From the NCBI GenBank assembly GCA_025890175.1, contig JANPYM010000006.1:838376-902375 (forward strand): a DNA stretch of 64,000 bases, read 5' to 3'. Each line of letters opens with the position of its first letter. Within the stretch, counting starts at the first letter, position 1. Origin of the DNA: Ciborinia camelliae. Taxonomy: Eukaryota > Ascomycota > Leotiomycetes > Helotiales > Sclerotiniaceae. The notes below the pieces were generated by a model that saw nothing but the letters and a program-made list of their open reading frames with translations, had not been told where the DNA came from and did not search any database. This document shows, one piece after another, positions 13,633-25,971 of the stretch. The translations under genes were made by a program, and so were the position numbers.

Positions 13633-14035
13633 TACCTATTATGCATCTCCAGCAACACTGAGCCATGCACACCTTCAATATCCATACCGTGGCAATAATT
13701 CTCCGAATCACTCACTCACTAATGCCTCATTTCCCCCAAGACAATTACATCTCCAGGGCTATCGGTAATACATTTAAAAAGTCCAGATACATGAGAATCA
13801 TGATATTTGTGTTGAAAGAGAGATAAAAGTCTTGATCGCGATACTATGCTGGTACAAACATGTTGGCCGGTTTGGTTCCTGAAGTAAAACTCCAATGGGA
13901 GCTCTCAGAACTTACCAAAAAAAGCATTGAAAAAAACGACCTTTGTATAACTCCATCCATCATAACAGATCTCCATTAGAAAATCATCCCCTTCATCTCA
14001 TATGCCTTCTCCCCAATCACTTCCATCACCATTAT

Positions 14036-14942
<907 letters not shown>

Positions 14943-16583
14943 TTTTTATGGTATTAACTTGTATTATCGTAATAGGTGTTAAGGTATTCTGACAAAATCT
15001 TGGTTGATGAAAGTCAAATCGTTGAATCTGATATTGAAAGTTCAAATGTTTATAGATACCTACGTGGATGGATTTGACTCTCATAAACCTGGCCGACACT
15101 AGTCGTATTTTAGCCTTATTATTCAGGCATTAACACATTAGTGGGGCACCTTGAACTCATAATATCTTGTGCCACAACCACATGTTAGAAAGAACACATT
15201 GTGAATCCGAGTAGTAGAAGGATACCTAAGTACCGATGGTGCTTGGATTTAAGAGGATGACTTTCCAATCCTGTAAGGTATTCAAATCTACATTTGGTGT
15301 GATTGGGAGCAAGATTCAATGCTAGCCTTGGAATACCTCCTCTACCCCTAATCATTTTTGAACCTCTGGGAAAATATCCAGTTATGCATTCAGCCAACAT
15401 ATCTACTTCCTCGGGATATTTTATAAAGTACAAGCTTGACATTATTGTCCGATCTGTCAAGGCTTTTGATGTCTCATTTGGATTCTTTTAGATATGCTGA
15501 TTGTCATTCTACTGGAAGAAATGGAAGAACAAATCACTCATTAATTCACTTGGACATTAGGTCAAAGTTGGGTACCTAGTATCTCGTCTAAGTTTCCTTG
15601 GGTTTCACTCCCCTTTCCATGCTATCTAGCCTCTATTTTAAACACAATCCTAAGGCTAATGGTTTCCGAGCATGATCTACCTAGGTAGATGTATGAATAT
15701 GAGGCCTCGATTCTACCATCTCAACCTACATTTGAAATGGATTCTGCTTCTCATTAGCATTCAATTCTATGGAAGTATCGTCCCTTATTCACCTTGAGAA
15801 TCTGTTGAATCATTCCCTAGCTATAGCTCTATTAACAATTTCCGGATTCCTCTGTAGTGTTTCTCATCCAACTGTTTGCCTGGTCCTGTTATGATCCGCT
15901 CGCTAGCTGTGTAACTCGACGCACCAATCGGAGCCGGATACCATACTCAGAATCCAATTGTTCTTTCTTGACATTGAAGTGCTAACTAACATGAAGAAAA
16001 CTTCTGGAGGAGACAGAAGTGGTTCGGGGAGAAGATCATGAACAGAACTAGTTATCCATTTACTCAGGGAGTAAGAAGTAGCTGACATGATTAATAGTAT
16101 CGTGGGCTCTTACTAAATGGAAGGACTATAGGTTCAACGTATCACCGGGTGTAGCATAAATAACTTCATTTAGTGCCCCTTAACGGGAGTATAAAGATAA
16201 CTATTTAGATACGCCAGTAACATATGGGTGCTACAAATCAATAATCTAAACCTGACTATTGTCTGGTGTAGCCTGAATAATGTAATACGACTCCGAGGAT
16301 GAAAATAAACTTACAGTGGAAATAAAAATAACATCTCCAATGTTTTGGTTTCAATTATTGCTCGTAACCAAAAATGAATTCATTTAGATTCCACTTATAT
16401 CAATGTAACCAAACATTGAATAATCTCACTCGACCCAGGCCTTACATAATCACACATCCACCTAAAAAAAGAGAAGAAAAAAGAACACCATTGGAAACCA
16501 AAGGCAAAAAAAAATAAGTCGATCAACAATTTAAAAAATCCCTCTCCCTTTTTATTTCAACTTCAAAAATTACAAAAAGATAT
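14943..16583. other. Intergenic region upstream of Sar1
   Basis: About 1.6 kb with only short, unrecognised open frames and no strong repeats. The first few hundred bases presumably include the Sar1 promoter; no specific element could be assigned. Confidence 0.5.
16574..16578 (-). terminator. Pol III terminator of tRNA-Ser
   Basis: A run of five T on the transcribed (minus) strand lies 6-10 nt past the tRNA 3' end. A second run of five T follows at 16565-16569. Confidence 0.7.
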
Positions 16584-16681
16584 CGACACCTGTGTGATTC
16601 GAACACACGCTCCCGAAGGAAATGCCTGACTCTGTTGGAAACAGTAGCAGGGCATCGCGTTAACCACTCCGCCAAAGTGCC
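16584..16681 (-). tRNA. tRNA-Ser(GCU) with a 17-nt intron
   Basis: 98-nt gene reading from GGCACTT to the discriminator G in GGTGTCG. All seven acceptor pairs form (two are G-U). The D arm pairs GCG with CGC around GAGTGGTTAA. The anticodon stem ATGCC/GGCAT encloses CT-GCT-A, giving anticodon GCU for serine AGC/AGU codons. About 17 nt are inserted after position 37, the standard place for nuclear tRNA introns. A long variable arm (TCC TTC GGG type) marks a class II tRNA, as serine requires. The T arm is GTGTG-TTCGAAT-CACAC. A TATA-like ATATATA lies about 35 bp upstream, at 16714-16720. Confidence 0.93.
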
Positions 16682-19268
16682 TGGTTATTTGTTGACGAGA
16701 TGGGTTTGTCTGGATATATATTGGAGTTTTGAAATCTATTATTTTGATTTTGGGCCGTGTTGATCCGCGGATAACCGAGTGGTATCCTGGACGAACTTCG
16801 ATTGCTTGACCTGCATTAATGAGCCAACGACCATTACACCCTCTCTGATCTTGTATCAATACATTCAAAGGTTCGAGAAACTATACTCTAACAGTCTACA
16901 ATATCTTCAAGCTAGGAGAACTACAGGTTTTCACCGTAGCACGTGTCTGTTATCGCCAATATCGTCGTTAATATCAAAGTTCGTCTTCCCATTTGGAAGT
17001 ACACAGGAATATATTTTAGGAAGCATATGGTCTCACTAACTAGGTGTCTCCTTTTTCAAAATTCCGCAAGTTTATGGGTCCCTGATTTTATGATTAAGGC
17101 TGCGGAGGAGATACAAATATTTCCTCATTTCCACGATTATAAGAATATTTCTCAAGAGACCTCCATCACTTTTCAGCTTAAAAATCAAGAATCTCAGGCA
17201 CACAACTAATCAGCTCCCAATATCTTGAGGTAAATTCATATGTATCCAATTCATCCTATCCCTTTTCCAATTATTTTATACTTCGATGGCATGCCCATTG
17301 TTAACCGCAAGGCGGATGGATGTACATAGTGTGAAGGAATCTATCTGGATAATCTAGTAGAAAGAGAAGTTTCTTTTCAGCACCTACATAACAATAGCCC
17401 TTTGGCAAGTATTTTATTCCAGCTATCTCGCTTTCATGCCAGGAATAATGCTGTAAATGGTGTGTCTATAGATTCGAAAATTCGCCCTCAACTTCAGATA
17501 TGTTCCTGTCCTTTGTTCCAGGAGAGTTAATCGATCAATCAAGAGTCTAGAAAATACTTTTAGGGGGAAAGTCCCTGGGTCATTAGCATCTGATGAAATT
17601 CTCAAAGAACATTTTTTCCCTTTTCTAAAAGTTAGGGTATATGGCATGTTACACAAACCCGCGCTCAATTTCAGACATGCAACAAAACTTCAGAAACTCT
17701 CAGTCTTTTGTCGGAGAAAGTTTCATCGGCCAATCAAGTGTTTATTCGGGGAGAAGTCACTGGATCGTGAACAAAGAACTTCCATTCTCCATCTGACTTG
17801 CATGTTTTAACGTGCGAGAGAAGGATTTGAATCATATGACCTTCGCTAGAATTTCAAAGACCTTCGAGTCACTATTCCTAAAACTCTCCTTAACCCCTCT
17901 TACCCAAACAAAGAAAAGGCCTCGATTCGAGTTTGTTGCACATCTCATATCTGAAACATGTTTTGGACCCTGCTCAGTCTAGTACAAAGAAGATCTTTGT
18001 CCATATCCCGAAAAATGAGATTTTGATATTTGTTCGGCCTAGTGCCAACGAATAAGCTTTCAGGTTATTTTTGCGCAAAATTTTGTTGCTTGCCTGTCGG
18101 AACGAAAGTTCCTTTCATGAAGATCTAAGATGAGTTGAGGGTAGTAAGGGAAAGATTAGGAAACTTTCTCCCTTGTAGTTCTGAATATCCGGCTAAGATT
18201 TCCACTGGATATCTCAAGGTACTTGGCGGTCAAGTTAAAAGATTCCCAATGTCGAATTAACAATGTCATAGCTATTTCTCTCTTTGTTCGATCTGATGAG
18301 CAATCGATCCTTATCCATTATATCCTTCACAACAGCATTGTTATAATACTTAGTATCGTTGTCCCATCATATGTCATCCGGATTTCGTTTCCAGATCATG
18401 AGTCACCTATGCGATATGCAACAAATCTGATTCATGCCATGTTATTCGCTTGCATATATAAATTGCTGAGTGGATTTTCCCAAAATAGAACAAGCAAGAT
18501 GATCCCGAAATTAGTTAGGTAAGCCAAGCTAATGTATAGGGTCGGCTGGGTAGGTATTTCTTATAGATGATCTTCGTATCCGGCGTCTTTGAAAGACACT
18601 CAAGTCAATTCACGTGTTTCCAATACCTGGCAAAGCTTCTTCGCTACATGGCCCCTCTACTCTGTGCGTGTCGCTCCTCCAATGCAAGGTTCTCAATTGC
18701 TGGTAAGAATTGCCTCGGAAGGTGCCGATGCAGTGGAGTCCTGAATGGGAAATCCGTATTTAATCTCTTTTCAAATCTCCTTTCGAATCTCCTGACCAAA
18801 GCGAAGTGTGTTTTCGCCAGATGGAAGGACTCTCACGACAGACGGCTTTCTGCGCTACATCATTTTGTCTATTATGGCTCTTTGGCCTGCCATATGGTAA
18901 TTGAGAATGGACTTGCGAGTAGAAGTTTTGATTTGAATAGATGTGTCAGTACCTACCGGTAGGTAATGGTTCTCTGGTCTTTTTATATATCACAACCTCC
19001 AAAGCTAGACTCGTGGTATTTTGAAATATATTTACCATTTCCATAACTACTTCTATTTCCCTTAATCCAACCCAGACCAAGTCACACCTTACATTTCTTC
19101 CTCCATCACCAAATCAGACCTTCCATTCCCCACTGCCTCGCCCCAAAAAAGACAAAGAGAGATTCGTCGCCATCGCCATCTATCCGCTGGCAATACATAC
19201 TATGGAAAGACATCACATCCACATCACAACAGCCGAAGATTCCCCCGCCCAAAAAAAACACAAAAAAA
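16682..19268. other. Gene-poor interval between tRNA-Ser and 5S rRNA
   Basis: About 2.6 kb. Open frames reach 131 codons (18567-18962, plus strand), but none resembles a known family or chains into a spliced gene. A minus-strand frame at 16563-16868 overlaps the tRNA and is not credible. The region may contain decayed sequence; no element ends were seen. Confidence 0.5.
19262..19268 (-). terminator. Pol III terminator of the 5S gene
   Basis: T-run on the minus strand immediately after the 5S 3' end, with a second T-run at 19251-19258. Confidence 0.8.
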
Positions 19269-19387
19269 ACATACAACAGTAGGGATTCGCTGGTGGTCAC
19301 CCACCCAACTACTAATCTACCGATCTGAAGCTTGTGTATGGCAGAGCGGACGGGATGCCCAATTCTCTTCAGTCTATGGTCGTATGT
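19269..19387 (-). rRNA. Dispersed 5S rRNA
   Basis: A 119-nt gene starting ACATACGACCATAG and ending GTTGTATGT, so the two ends pair as helix I. Conserved blocks include CATCCCGTCCGCTCT, TTAGTAGTTGGGTGGGTGAC and CACCAGCGAATCCC, which overlap the internal control region bound by TFIIIA. The helix formed by CTGAAG and CTTCAG differs from the better-known Neurospora sequence on both arms and still pairs. A TATA-like ATATAT sits 24-29 bp upstream (19411-19416), where filamentous-fungal 5S genes carry one. A single gene among protein genes, not in the rDNA array, is normal for these fungi. Confidence 0.95.
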
Positions 19388-20082
19388 GGCAGATAATGCT
19401 TTTGTTGAGGATATATTGGGAATGTGGATGTGGATGTGAATGTAGAAGGGAATAGCCGAATGTGAGATATTGATAAATTGAGAATTATTATCCCATATAA
19501 ATCAAATAAGAACCGAAATTTCGGAATAGATCAAAAGAAATGGTGACTGTTATCTTGGATGCATTGGATGAAATAGCATTGATTGTTTGGAAGTTACGCA
19601 CGGAAAAGATCAGATGAAATGTGTCACCAGGCAAAAAGAGCTAAGACTTGTCCCCCTTTTAACCCTCCTTCTAGCCCCCGTTCTATCGTATCGTCACCAG
19701 AAGAATCCTAACTGCTAGGCATTTCTATGTTCACCACACGTATGACGTGTATATAGCCTCGGGATCATACCCGTAGCATATCAACCTCTCTCCATCATTC
19801 GGAGGTTTCCTCATCTCGAAGAGATGCTACCGTCAACGATTAGCCTAAGAATCCCCTTCCATCCTACTATAAAAACTTGCTCTCAAAGTCTATAACTCCC
19901 CAGATGAATTAGAAGCTGGTAACAGTATTTCAGTATTCTCGATGAAATTATTTGCCAAAAGCTAACTTACATCGTCGCCTTTGAAGTATTGACGCCTCTT
20001 CTCGGTACACCCAGCCCCAAGCAAAATCACGTAGATGTGAAACCAACGATGAAATATAATAATATTAATCATTAACAACTAC
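19388..20082. other. Intergenic region between 5S rRNA and PRP18
   Basis: About 700 bp. It holds the TATA-like ATATAT at 19411-19416, the likely promoter element of the 5S gene. No coding sequence seen. Confidence 0.6.
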
Positions 20083-21159
20083 TCAACCCATCAATTGCCT
20101 AATATCCTCAGGTGGCCATCTAACCTGAGCAAAACTAAGACATCTCTTAATACTCTGCAAAAATTTTCTCGTAATCTCATCACCCATCACATGTCCCTTA
20201 TCACTCTCATGTAATTTTTCGCGCGCACTACGCTCGTGAATACCCACCATGGTAACACCAATTGGCCATGCAGCTTTTCCAATACTGAGGCGCAAATACC
20301 CATCATTCGCATCGACGTAGCGTTTTTCCTGAGCTGCTTTGACGATTTCAACAATTGGTTCCAGAATTCCTTCATCTAGATCTCCCTTTTCGAATTTGCG
20401 GAATAGCTATACTTTGTCAGTTCATGGTAGCATAGCTTATACATGGAATGGAAAACTTACAGGAGTCATACTCTCCTTACTCTGAACCATAGCATTATAA
20501 GCCGCCTTACTAGCAAACGTATCCCTCTTCTCCTTTTCCAAAGCTTGTTCCCACTCCCCCAAAACCATCGTAAAATAACTCGCCAATTGTCTAAACAAAT
20601 ATTTCCTCCCCTCCTCATCCTTCGGCACAGTCTCGACCTTCATATCCTTCTCCTCGACCAGCACCAAAGTCGTAGGAATCGGGCCCGTCGTCATCACAAT
20701 CCCCAACTTCCTGTACCTCCTCAACCTCTGCTTGTGAGTCTCCGCGAACAATTTCGCAGGATGTCCCATCTCCCGTAGTTTCTCCACCAACTCCTCATCT
20801 GCAATATCATCCTCCTCCACCTCCACATTTTCCTCTTTAACCAACTCCGGCAAACCCAATCTCTTCCTCCTCTTCCTTTCCTCTTCCGCTTCTCTTTCTT
20901 CCCTCTGTTTCCTCGATTCTTCCGCTAATCTCCTACGTTTTTCTTCGCGAGCTTTATTAGCTTCTGCTTCTTCATCTTCGCGTTTGCGCTTTTGTGCCAA
21001 CTTGGCTTCACGTTCGGCTTCGATGGCGCGTTGTTCAGCGATATATTTGGCTTGGCGTTCTGCTTCGATTTCAGAACGTTTCATATACTTTTTGGATGTG
21101 TCGGTAGAGGATTCGGTCTTTTTGGATATCTCTTTTGACATTAGAGATGCGAAATCCAT
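20083..21159 (-). CDS. PRP18: Pre-mRNA-splicing factor Prp18
   Basis: Second-step splicing factor that stabilises 5' and 3' exon alignment with U5 snRNP and Slu7. Exons complement(20083..20406, 20461..21159), 1023 nt, 340 residues, close to fungal Prp18 length. The N-terminal half is a highly charged coiled coil (roughly residues 15-105, Glu/Arg/Lys-rich). The short splicing-factor motif follows (EELVEKLREMGHPAKLFAET with RLRRYRKL). The C-terminal Prp18 domain of helices ends KRCLSFAQVRWPPEDIRQLM. Its conserved loop is recognisable in WPIGVTMVGIHERSAREKL. The 54-bp intron falls after ESMTP. The gene diverges from SAP18 across about 310 bp. Confidence 0.95.
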
Positions 21160-21469
21160 GATGGCGAATGTCGTGGTTTGCGCCGCAGAATATTGAATTT
21201 ATGGTAATTGACTTGGTGATTTATAATTATTATTGTTTTATATTTCGTGGCGGTATTGTCTCCGAACTTGGGACTTTTGATTCATTGAGTGTGCGAATTA
21301 TTGTTTATGTGGAAGATGTTGTCGCCGTTTGCATAAAGTACAAGGCTCAAGGCTGAACATTTTTTGACGAGGCCTTGATTCTGCCTCGAGAACTTCTTCA
21401 CTTCAGATAGATCAACACCTTCTTACCACTCTCTCATGAACCATAATTATCCCAGTGAATGATATAATT
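21160..21469. promoter_or_regulatory. Shared divergent promoter, PRP18 / SAP18
   Basis: 310 bp separate the two start codons, so both promoters lie here. It is AT-rich around 21210-21260. No specific factor site was assigned. Confidence 0.55.
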
Positions 21470-22323
21470 ATGGCAACATCTACCCTAACAAAAGTTGATC
21501 GTAATAGCACCGTTCCATTCCATCTAAAACTTTTCTACAAAACTGGCTCATTTCACAGGTAGGTAAATCTCAACCTCTCAGCCTTCCCCCTCCAAATATT
21601 TATTTTTGTTAATGTGAATACAGACTCGAAGAATTTAGTCCGCATGGGGAATTGCCTCTTCATGTTAATATATCGACATGGCAATCATGCACTCTTCGCG
21701 AATTATCACATTTATTAACGACCGCGCTTCCTGATCTGCTGCCCGATCCTGCGATAGGCACTCGACTTTCTTTCCGTCTAATATTTCCTGATACACGACC
21801 TGCTGTTAGCGGACCTGCGAGATATGTAACTAAGGATCTTGGTAGTGTGGTGATTGGGGATGGTGGACCAGGAATTCTACCAGATGATGAAGAGAGTGCG
21901 ATTGTCGCAGGAGGAATTATGGCGGGGCAGTTGATGGGGGAACCAGAGAAGACATTACAGGATGCCAGATTTGTTATAGGAGATTATGTTTGCTGTGCGA
22001 TATTACCACCGATGGCAGATGGGGGGGTTGCGCCACCACCTAGTGGTCCATCAAGGGGAGGTTTCGCAAGTGGAAGATCTGAAGTGGGTGGGTTTGGAGG
22101 TAGAGGGGGTATGGGGCCGAGAGAAAATGGTCTTGGAGGAGGATATAGGGGCAGAGGAGGTTCAAGAGGTGGAGGGTTTGGTCAGGGTATGGGTTCTGGT
22201 CTGGGAGCGGGTGGTGTACCGAGCGGAGAATGGAGACGAGGGGAGAGAATACCGGATGGTCCATCTGGGGGAAGAGGTCGTGGGTACGGAGGTGGATTTG
22301 GAGGTGGAAGGGGTCGATATTGA
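21470..22323 (+). CDS. SAP18: SAP18-family protein with RGG/glycine-rich tail
   Basis: Sin3-associated polypeptide p18 family; in animals SAP18 joins the Sin3-HDAC corepressor and the ASAP splicing-associated complex. Exons 21470..21558 and 21624..22323, 789 nt, 262 residues. The ubiquitin-like SAP18 fold is evident: PFHLKLFYKTGSFHRLEEF, ISTWQSCTLRELSHLLTT, LSFRLIFPDT, YVTKDLGSV, and the closing FVIGDYVCCAILPP. Residues after about 155 form a low-complexity Gly/Arg tail with repeated GGRG, RGG and GGGF groups, a typical RNA-binding RGG region not present in human SAP18. The tail suggests an RNA or splicing link, which is inference. The 65-bp intron splits the Arg codon after GSFH. Confidence 0.9.
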
Positions 22324-22765
22324 GGGGGACCAAACATGATACCAATTACCACGCAACTTATGAATGGCGGCGCAGTTATTTTCGTTGTTTTCTTGGAACG
22401 CTACTTATGATTTTCTCGAATTTTCGCAATTTCTCGGAATGCGAATGTCATAATTTTTCCAATTTCATCTCAAATCTTTGGGCATTCTTTTTTTTACCGC
22501 GGTACCAACAAAAAATGGGGGGATGTCGATCCGAATTTTAGAAGGGTATTAGGCCAGTCCTACAAAAGTTATATCGGTAAATGCAAACCCCCGAGAAATA
22601 TCAATACCAATATCATAGAGACATGCTTTAGACCATGGTGGTGACTGCAAACTCAATTCCATAGAATTTGATTGTCCCATAAAGACTCCCCATGATATCC
22701 TCCCCCCCCACACATATGTACAGCTTCTACCCATCGATTCGAGACCCAATTCTGCCTTCTCCCAT
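22324..22765. other. Convergent 3' spacer
   Basis: About 440 bp between the stop of SAP18 (plus) and the stop of the complex I subunit (minus), presumably both 3' UTRs. A C-run lies near 22700. No further gene seen. Confidence 0.6.
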
Positions 22766-23198
22766 CTAGAATTCCGCAATAACATCACCCCTGCGCTTTC
22801 CTCTCATGTCCCATTTTCCCTATAGCTGAATTAGATTCCTATTCCCAAACTCTGCGGTAAATCGCATGAATCTTACATCAGTCGTATAAGCCATATACCC
22901 AAAGATACTTGGAATCACCGCTCCAAAGACAAATGAAATAGCTGCAGTTCGGCCGGTCCATCGAAAGTACTTGTGACGGTTTGTGAACATGTCTATCCCG
23001 CATTAGTTTCTTCTTCATCTCCCCCTACTCCATCGCTGCGATAATCATGGTATGCGGTGCGAGAATGGTATGATGTAGTTCTAGGACATACTATTGTATT
23101 TGACCAACGCGGGGTCCATCGCGAGTGCTATATCCAGTCAGTTTCCAATCCAATCAATATATAACCGGGAAATACAAACAATGATTGTGTCCCGCCAT
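22766..23198 (-). CDS. Complex I accessory subunit, NDUFB4/B15-like (small four-exon gene)
   Basis: Predicted mitochondrial inner-membrane accessory subunit of NADH:ubiquinone oxidoreductase. It is too finely split to appear as one open frame. Exons complement(22766..22819, 22877..22992, 23092..23127, 23180..23198) join to 225 nt, 74 residues. The product opens MAGHNHSLAMDPALVKYNN, continues HKYFRWTGRTAAISFVFGAV, has one membrane segment (AISFVFGAVIPSIFGYMAY) and ends TTDGKWDMRGKRRGDVIAEF. The DPAL(V/L)..Y and FR.T motifs before a single membrane helix match the NDUFB4/B15 pattern (human NPALLRWAY ... FRPTPKN). The first exon is 19 nt, and its donor is GTTTGT, which is less usual. Frame is kept at all three introns. 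The gene structure is very likely; the subunit name is somewhat less certain. Confidence 0.8.
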
Positions 23199-23608
23199 GA
23201 TGAATGAAGTTTTGCGAGTATCAAAGCACTTGTGCTGTTAACTTTCTCTTATTGTTATAACCAAGCCTAGAATTGAGGTTCGCGATATTGAGCTAAGATT
23301 CGTCGGAGAAATGTTTTGCCGAGCGGCGCTGGGCTGATGCGAGATTTCATTCCATGCATTGATCTGATGGAGCCCATAGTTCTTTATCTCCAGTTTTCAT
23401 GTTACAGGCTATCGATTGGGCCCGTGGTGAGGTGAGCACCGTGAGCTGATGTGAGATATTTCGTTCCGATGGGAGAAAATGATTGAGTTTCAATTCTTTT
23501 CTTTCTGTTTTTCTCTCAATATTGTTTGTATCTTGAATATACCTGCATAGAACTACCAATATCATATCAATCTCACATCAATTCCATTCATATTATACTA
23601 CAGTAGTC
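23199..23608. promoter_or_regulatory. Divergent promoter region, complex I subunit / GST
   Basis: 410 bp between the two start codons. No recognised factor site. Confidence 0.5.
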
Positions 23609-24873
23609 ATGGCCTCTACACCCCCCTCATCAGATCAACCGAAAATCAAACTCTACTGGTATATAAGCATAACTTTTCATCCCTCTATCCACCCTTCCAC
23701 CCACCCATGGTGATCTATCTATCCATCCCAATCCATCTTATATCCCTTCCATCCTCCCCCAAACCTCATATCCAAATGCAACTAACCCCTCCCAGGCTCA
23801 ATCAATCCCGTTCTCAACGTATCCTCTGGCTTCTGGAAGAGCTCAAAGTTGATTACGAGCTAGAAATCATCCATAGACTCCCCTCCAAACATGCACCTCC
23901 CGAATTGAAAAAGGTCCATGCATTGGGGAAATCTCCTGTTCTTACTATTCTTCCTCCTGGGGCAACGGAACCAGTGGTTTTGGCTGAGAGTGCGTTTATT
24001 ATGGAGTAAGTGAACCCTCAACTTTCTGAGGCTCTTTATGTTTGAGGAATGGGGGGGGTTTGAAAGGGAGGGGAAAACTACAAGGTCATGGGACGAATGC
24101 AGGATTGGAAAAGAACAATATCGAGTTGCCAGTAGTTTGGGACAATGATATAATCCAAGTGAAGTACCCATGATGGGATGATATCTCATCAACTTCCCAA
24201 ATGCATAAAAGAATCCCACCCATCATCAACGCTAATCTGCCCAAAAGATACCTCCTCGACCATTTCTCCAACGGAAGTACACTCCTTCCAACCCGCTGGA
24301 AGCCCGGGAAAGAAAATACTCTCAGTGGCGAAACCGAAGAATGGACTCGTTTCCGCTATTACATGCATTATGCCGAAGGGTCCCTCATGCCTTTTCTCCT
24401 TGTTGCTCTTATCATGTCTAGTAAGCCCCTCTTCTCCCCCGCCCTCATCTAAGCCCCCTCCAATCCCCCCCCCCCCTCCAAAAAATCTCCAAAAAATCCC
24501 ACAAACAACTCGCTAACCAAAAAAAGTGATCAACTCCCCCAACCTCCCCTTCTTCATCCGACCCATCACCGGAATTATTTCCGGAAAAGTGTACGAACAA
24601 TTCCTAGAACCGAATTTCACCACCCATTACCAATTTCTCAATGAACAAATCCAGACTTCTCCATCCGGCGGCAAATATCTCTGTGGTGAACATCTCACCG
24701 GTGCAGATATTCTCATGTCATTCCCTCTGGTGGCTGCGAAACAGCGAGCCGGATTGACGAAAGAGAAGTATCCGGAACTATTCGAATACACCGAGAGGTT
24801 GGAAAATGAGGCTGGGTATAAGAAAGCTGTTGAGAAGATTGTGGAGATTGAGGGGGAGTTTAAGGCGATTTGA
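23609..24873 (+). CDS. Glutathione S-transferase, Gtt1-like
   Basis: Predicted glutathione transferase of the fungal Gtt1-like type, conjugating glutathione to electrophiles. Exons 23609..23658, 23796..24005, 24248..24420, 24527..24873, 780 nt, 259 residues. The N-terminal thioredoxin-like domain shows LYWLNQSRSQRILWLLEEL, then LGKSPVLTI (cis-Pro) and AESAFIMEYLLDHF (Glu/Ser glutathione-binding turn). The C-terminal helical domain shows TRFRYYMHYAEGSLMPFL and YLCGEHLTGADILMSFPLVA with the conserved N-capping Thr-x-x-Asp. Introns 2 (242 bp) and 3 (106 bp) both end in AAG rather than CAG or TAG in this model. The frame and family alignment leave no better choice, but these two edges deserve transcript support. 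Confidence 0.85.
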
Positions 24874-25971
24874 TTCGGGGGATTGATGGATGGGAGGAGG
24901 TATAGGAGGGTATAGGAAGATACGGATAAATTGTGATGTGGAGGAGAGTTCAAGTGTAAGTTTAGGAGATAGATTAATGATATTGAAGAACGTTTGAATG
25001 TTCCTTAGGTGATTGTCCTTAAATTTAATTGAGACGTGAATTTGGGGTTACCGGTGAGCTTATGAAATAACAATAACAGAGAGTGGGTGATGTCAGTAAG
25101 TAAGTATATTGGTAAATATAACGGTATACAACTTGAGCTTGATAATCCGCTCCGAAGCAGATGACATGCTGTTCCGGCACGTCGGAGCGTGTAGAGCCTG
25201 GTGTTAAGGTTGACTCAATCGCCTCTGCGTTCCCAGATGGTGGGTGGTTCTCATACTCGCTATAATATTGAAAATACGTACAATTTCCGAATTTTATACC
25301 CGGGGGGCAGAGAAATGCATGGACTAATACCATGTAATTATGGAGAAAAAGAATCAGAATCAGAATCAGAGTCTAAAACATATTCCAAAGAATGAAATTT
25401 CAACCTTCTCTACCCCAATACAACAACACAACACAACAACGCAACATCTAAAATGCATCCTATATATAGTCTAGTAATAACATATTCTCCAATCCTATCA
25501 CAGGACAACACCACATGTGACATTGGACCAACCCATCAACCCATCAACCAAAAATCTTCTCATATTAGCACGAATTCCTAGATTTCCAACACGAACCCTC
25601 CTAATTCGCATGAAAATCCCCCGAAGCGTAGGAATTTTTCCTGGGCAAGGGACCGTATTTCCACAGGGAAGTGGGGATTACGATGGCGATACTGCGTTTC
25701 GAGAGGTAGAGAATTAGCTCAGGGTTAGCGAATTGAATTTGGGCGAGAATGAAATGGGTTGGAGGATGAGGTAGGTAGGGCGGTAATGAATGAATGTAAC
25801 GGGCTCGGGTAATTCAAACTTTGGTACAAGGAGGTAGGTAGGTAGGTATGTAGGTGACGTAACATCGCGTGCGAAACCCAATCCCATCTATGTGTAGAAA
25901 AAGAAAAGGCAGAGGGAAAATACAAGTATGCTAGCAGACAACCGGATCTACAAGACGGAAAACATCTTCGC
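24874..25971. other. Intergenic spacer between GST and the MFS pseudogene
   Basis: About 1.1 kb, convergent 3' sides. It contains a short AGAATC hexamer repeat near 25350-25372 and a GTAGGTAG tract near 25833-25855. No gene recognised. Confidence 0.55.

Larger units (their letters stand above)
12860..14035. other. Intergenic region with an inverted-repeat element and short tandem repeats
   Basis: No coding sequence recognised between the lipase start and the Sar1 stop. It contains the inverted-repeat element at 13117-13398 and an AAGTTCCTACT-type tandem tract at 13555-13632, both listed separately. Confidence 0.6.

Noticed and set aside
16563..16868. 101-codon minus-strand open frame
   Set aside because: It overlaps the tRNA-Ser gene on the same strand and resembles no family.
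18567..18962. 131-codon plus-strand open frame in the 16.7-19.3 kb gap
   Set aside because: No recognisable domain, Cys/Arg/Ser-biased composition typical of chance frames, and no supporting splice partners.
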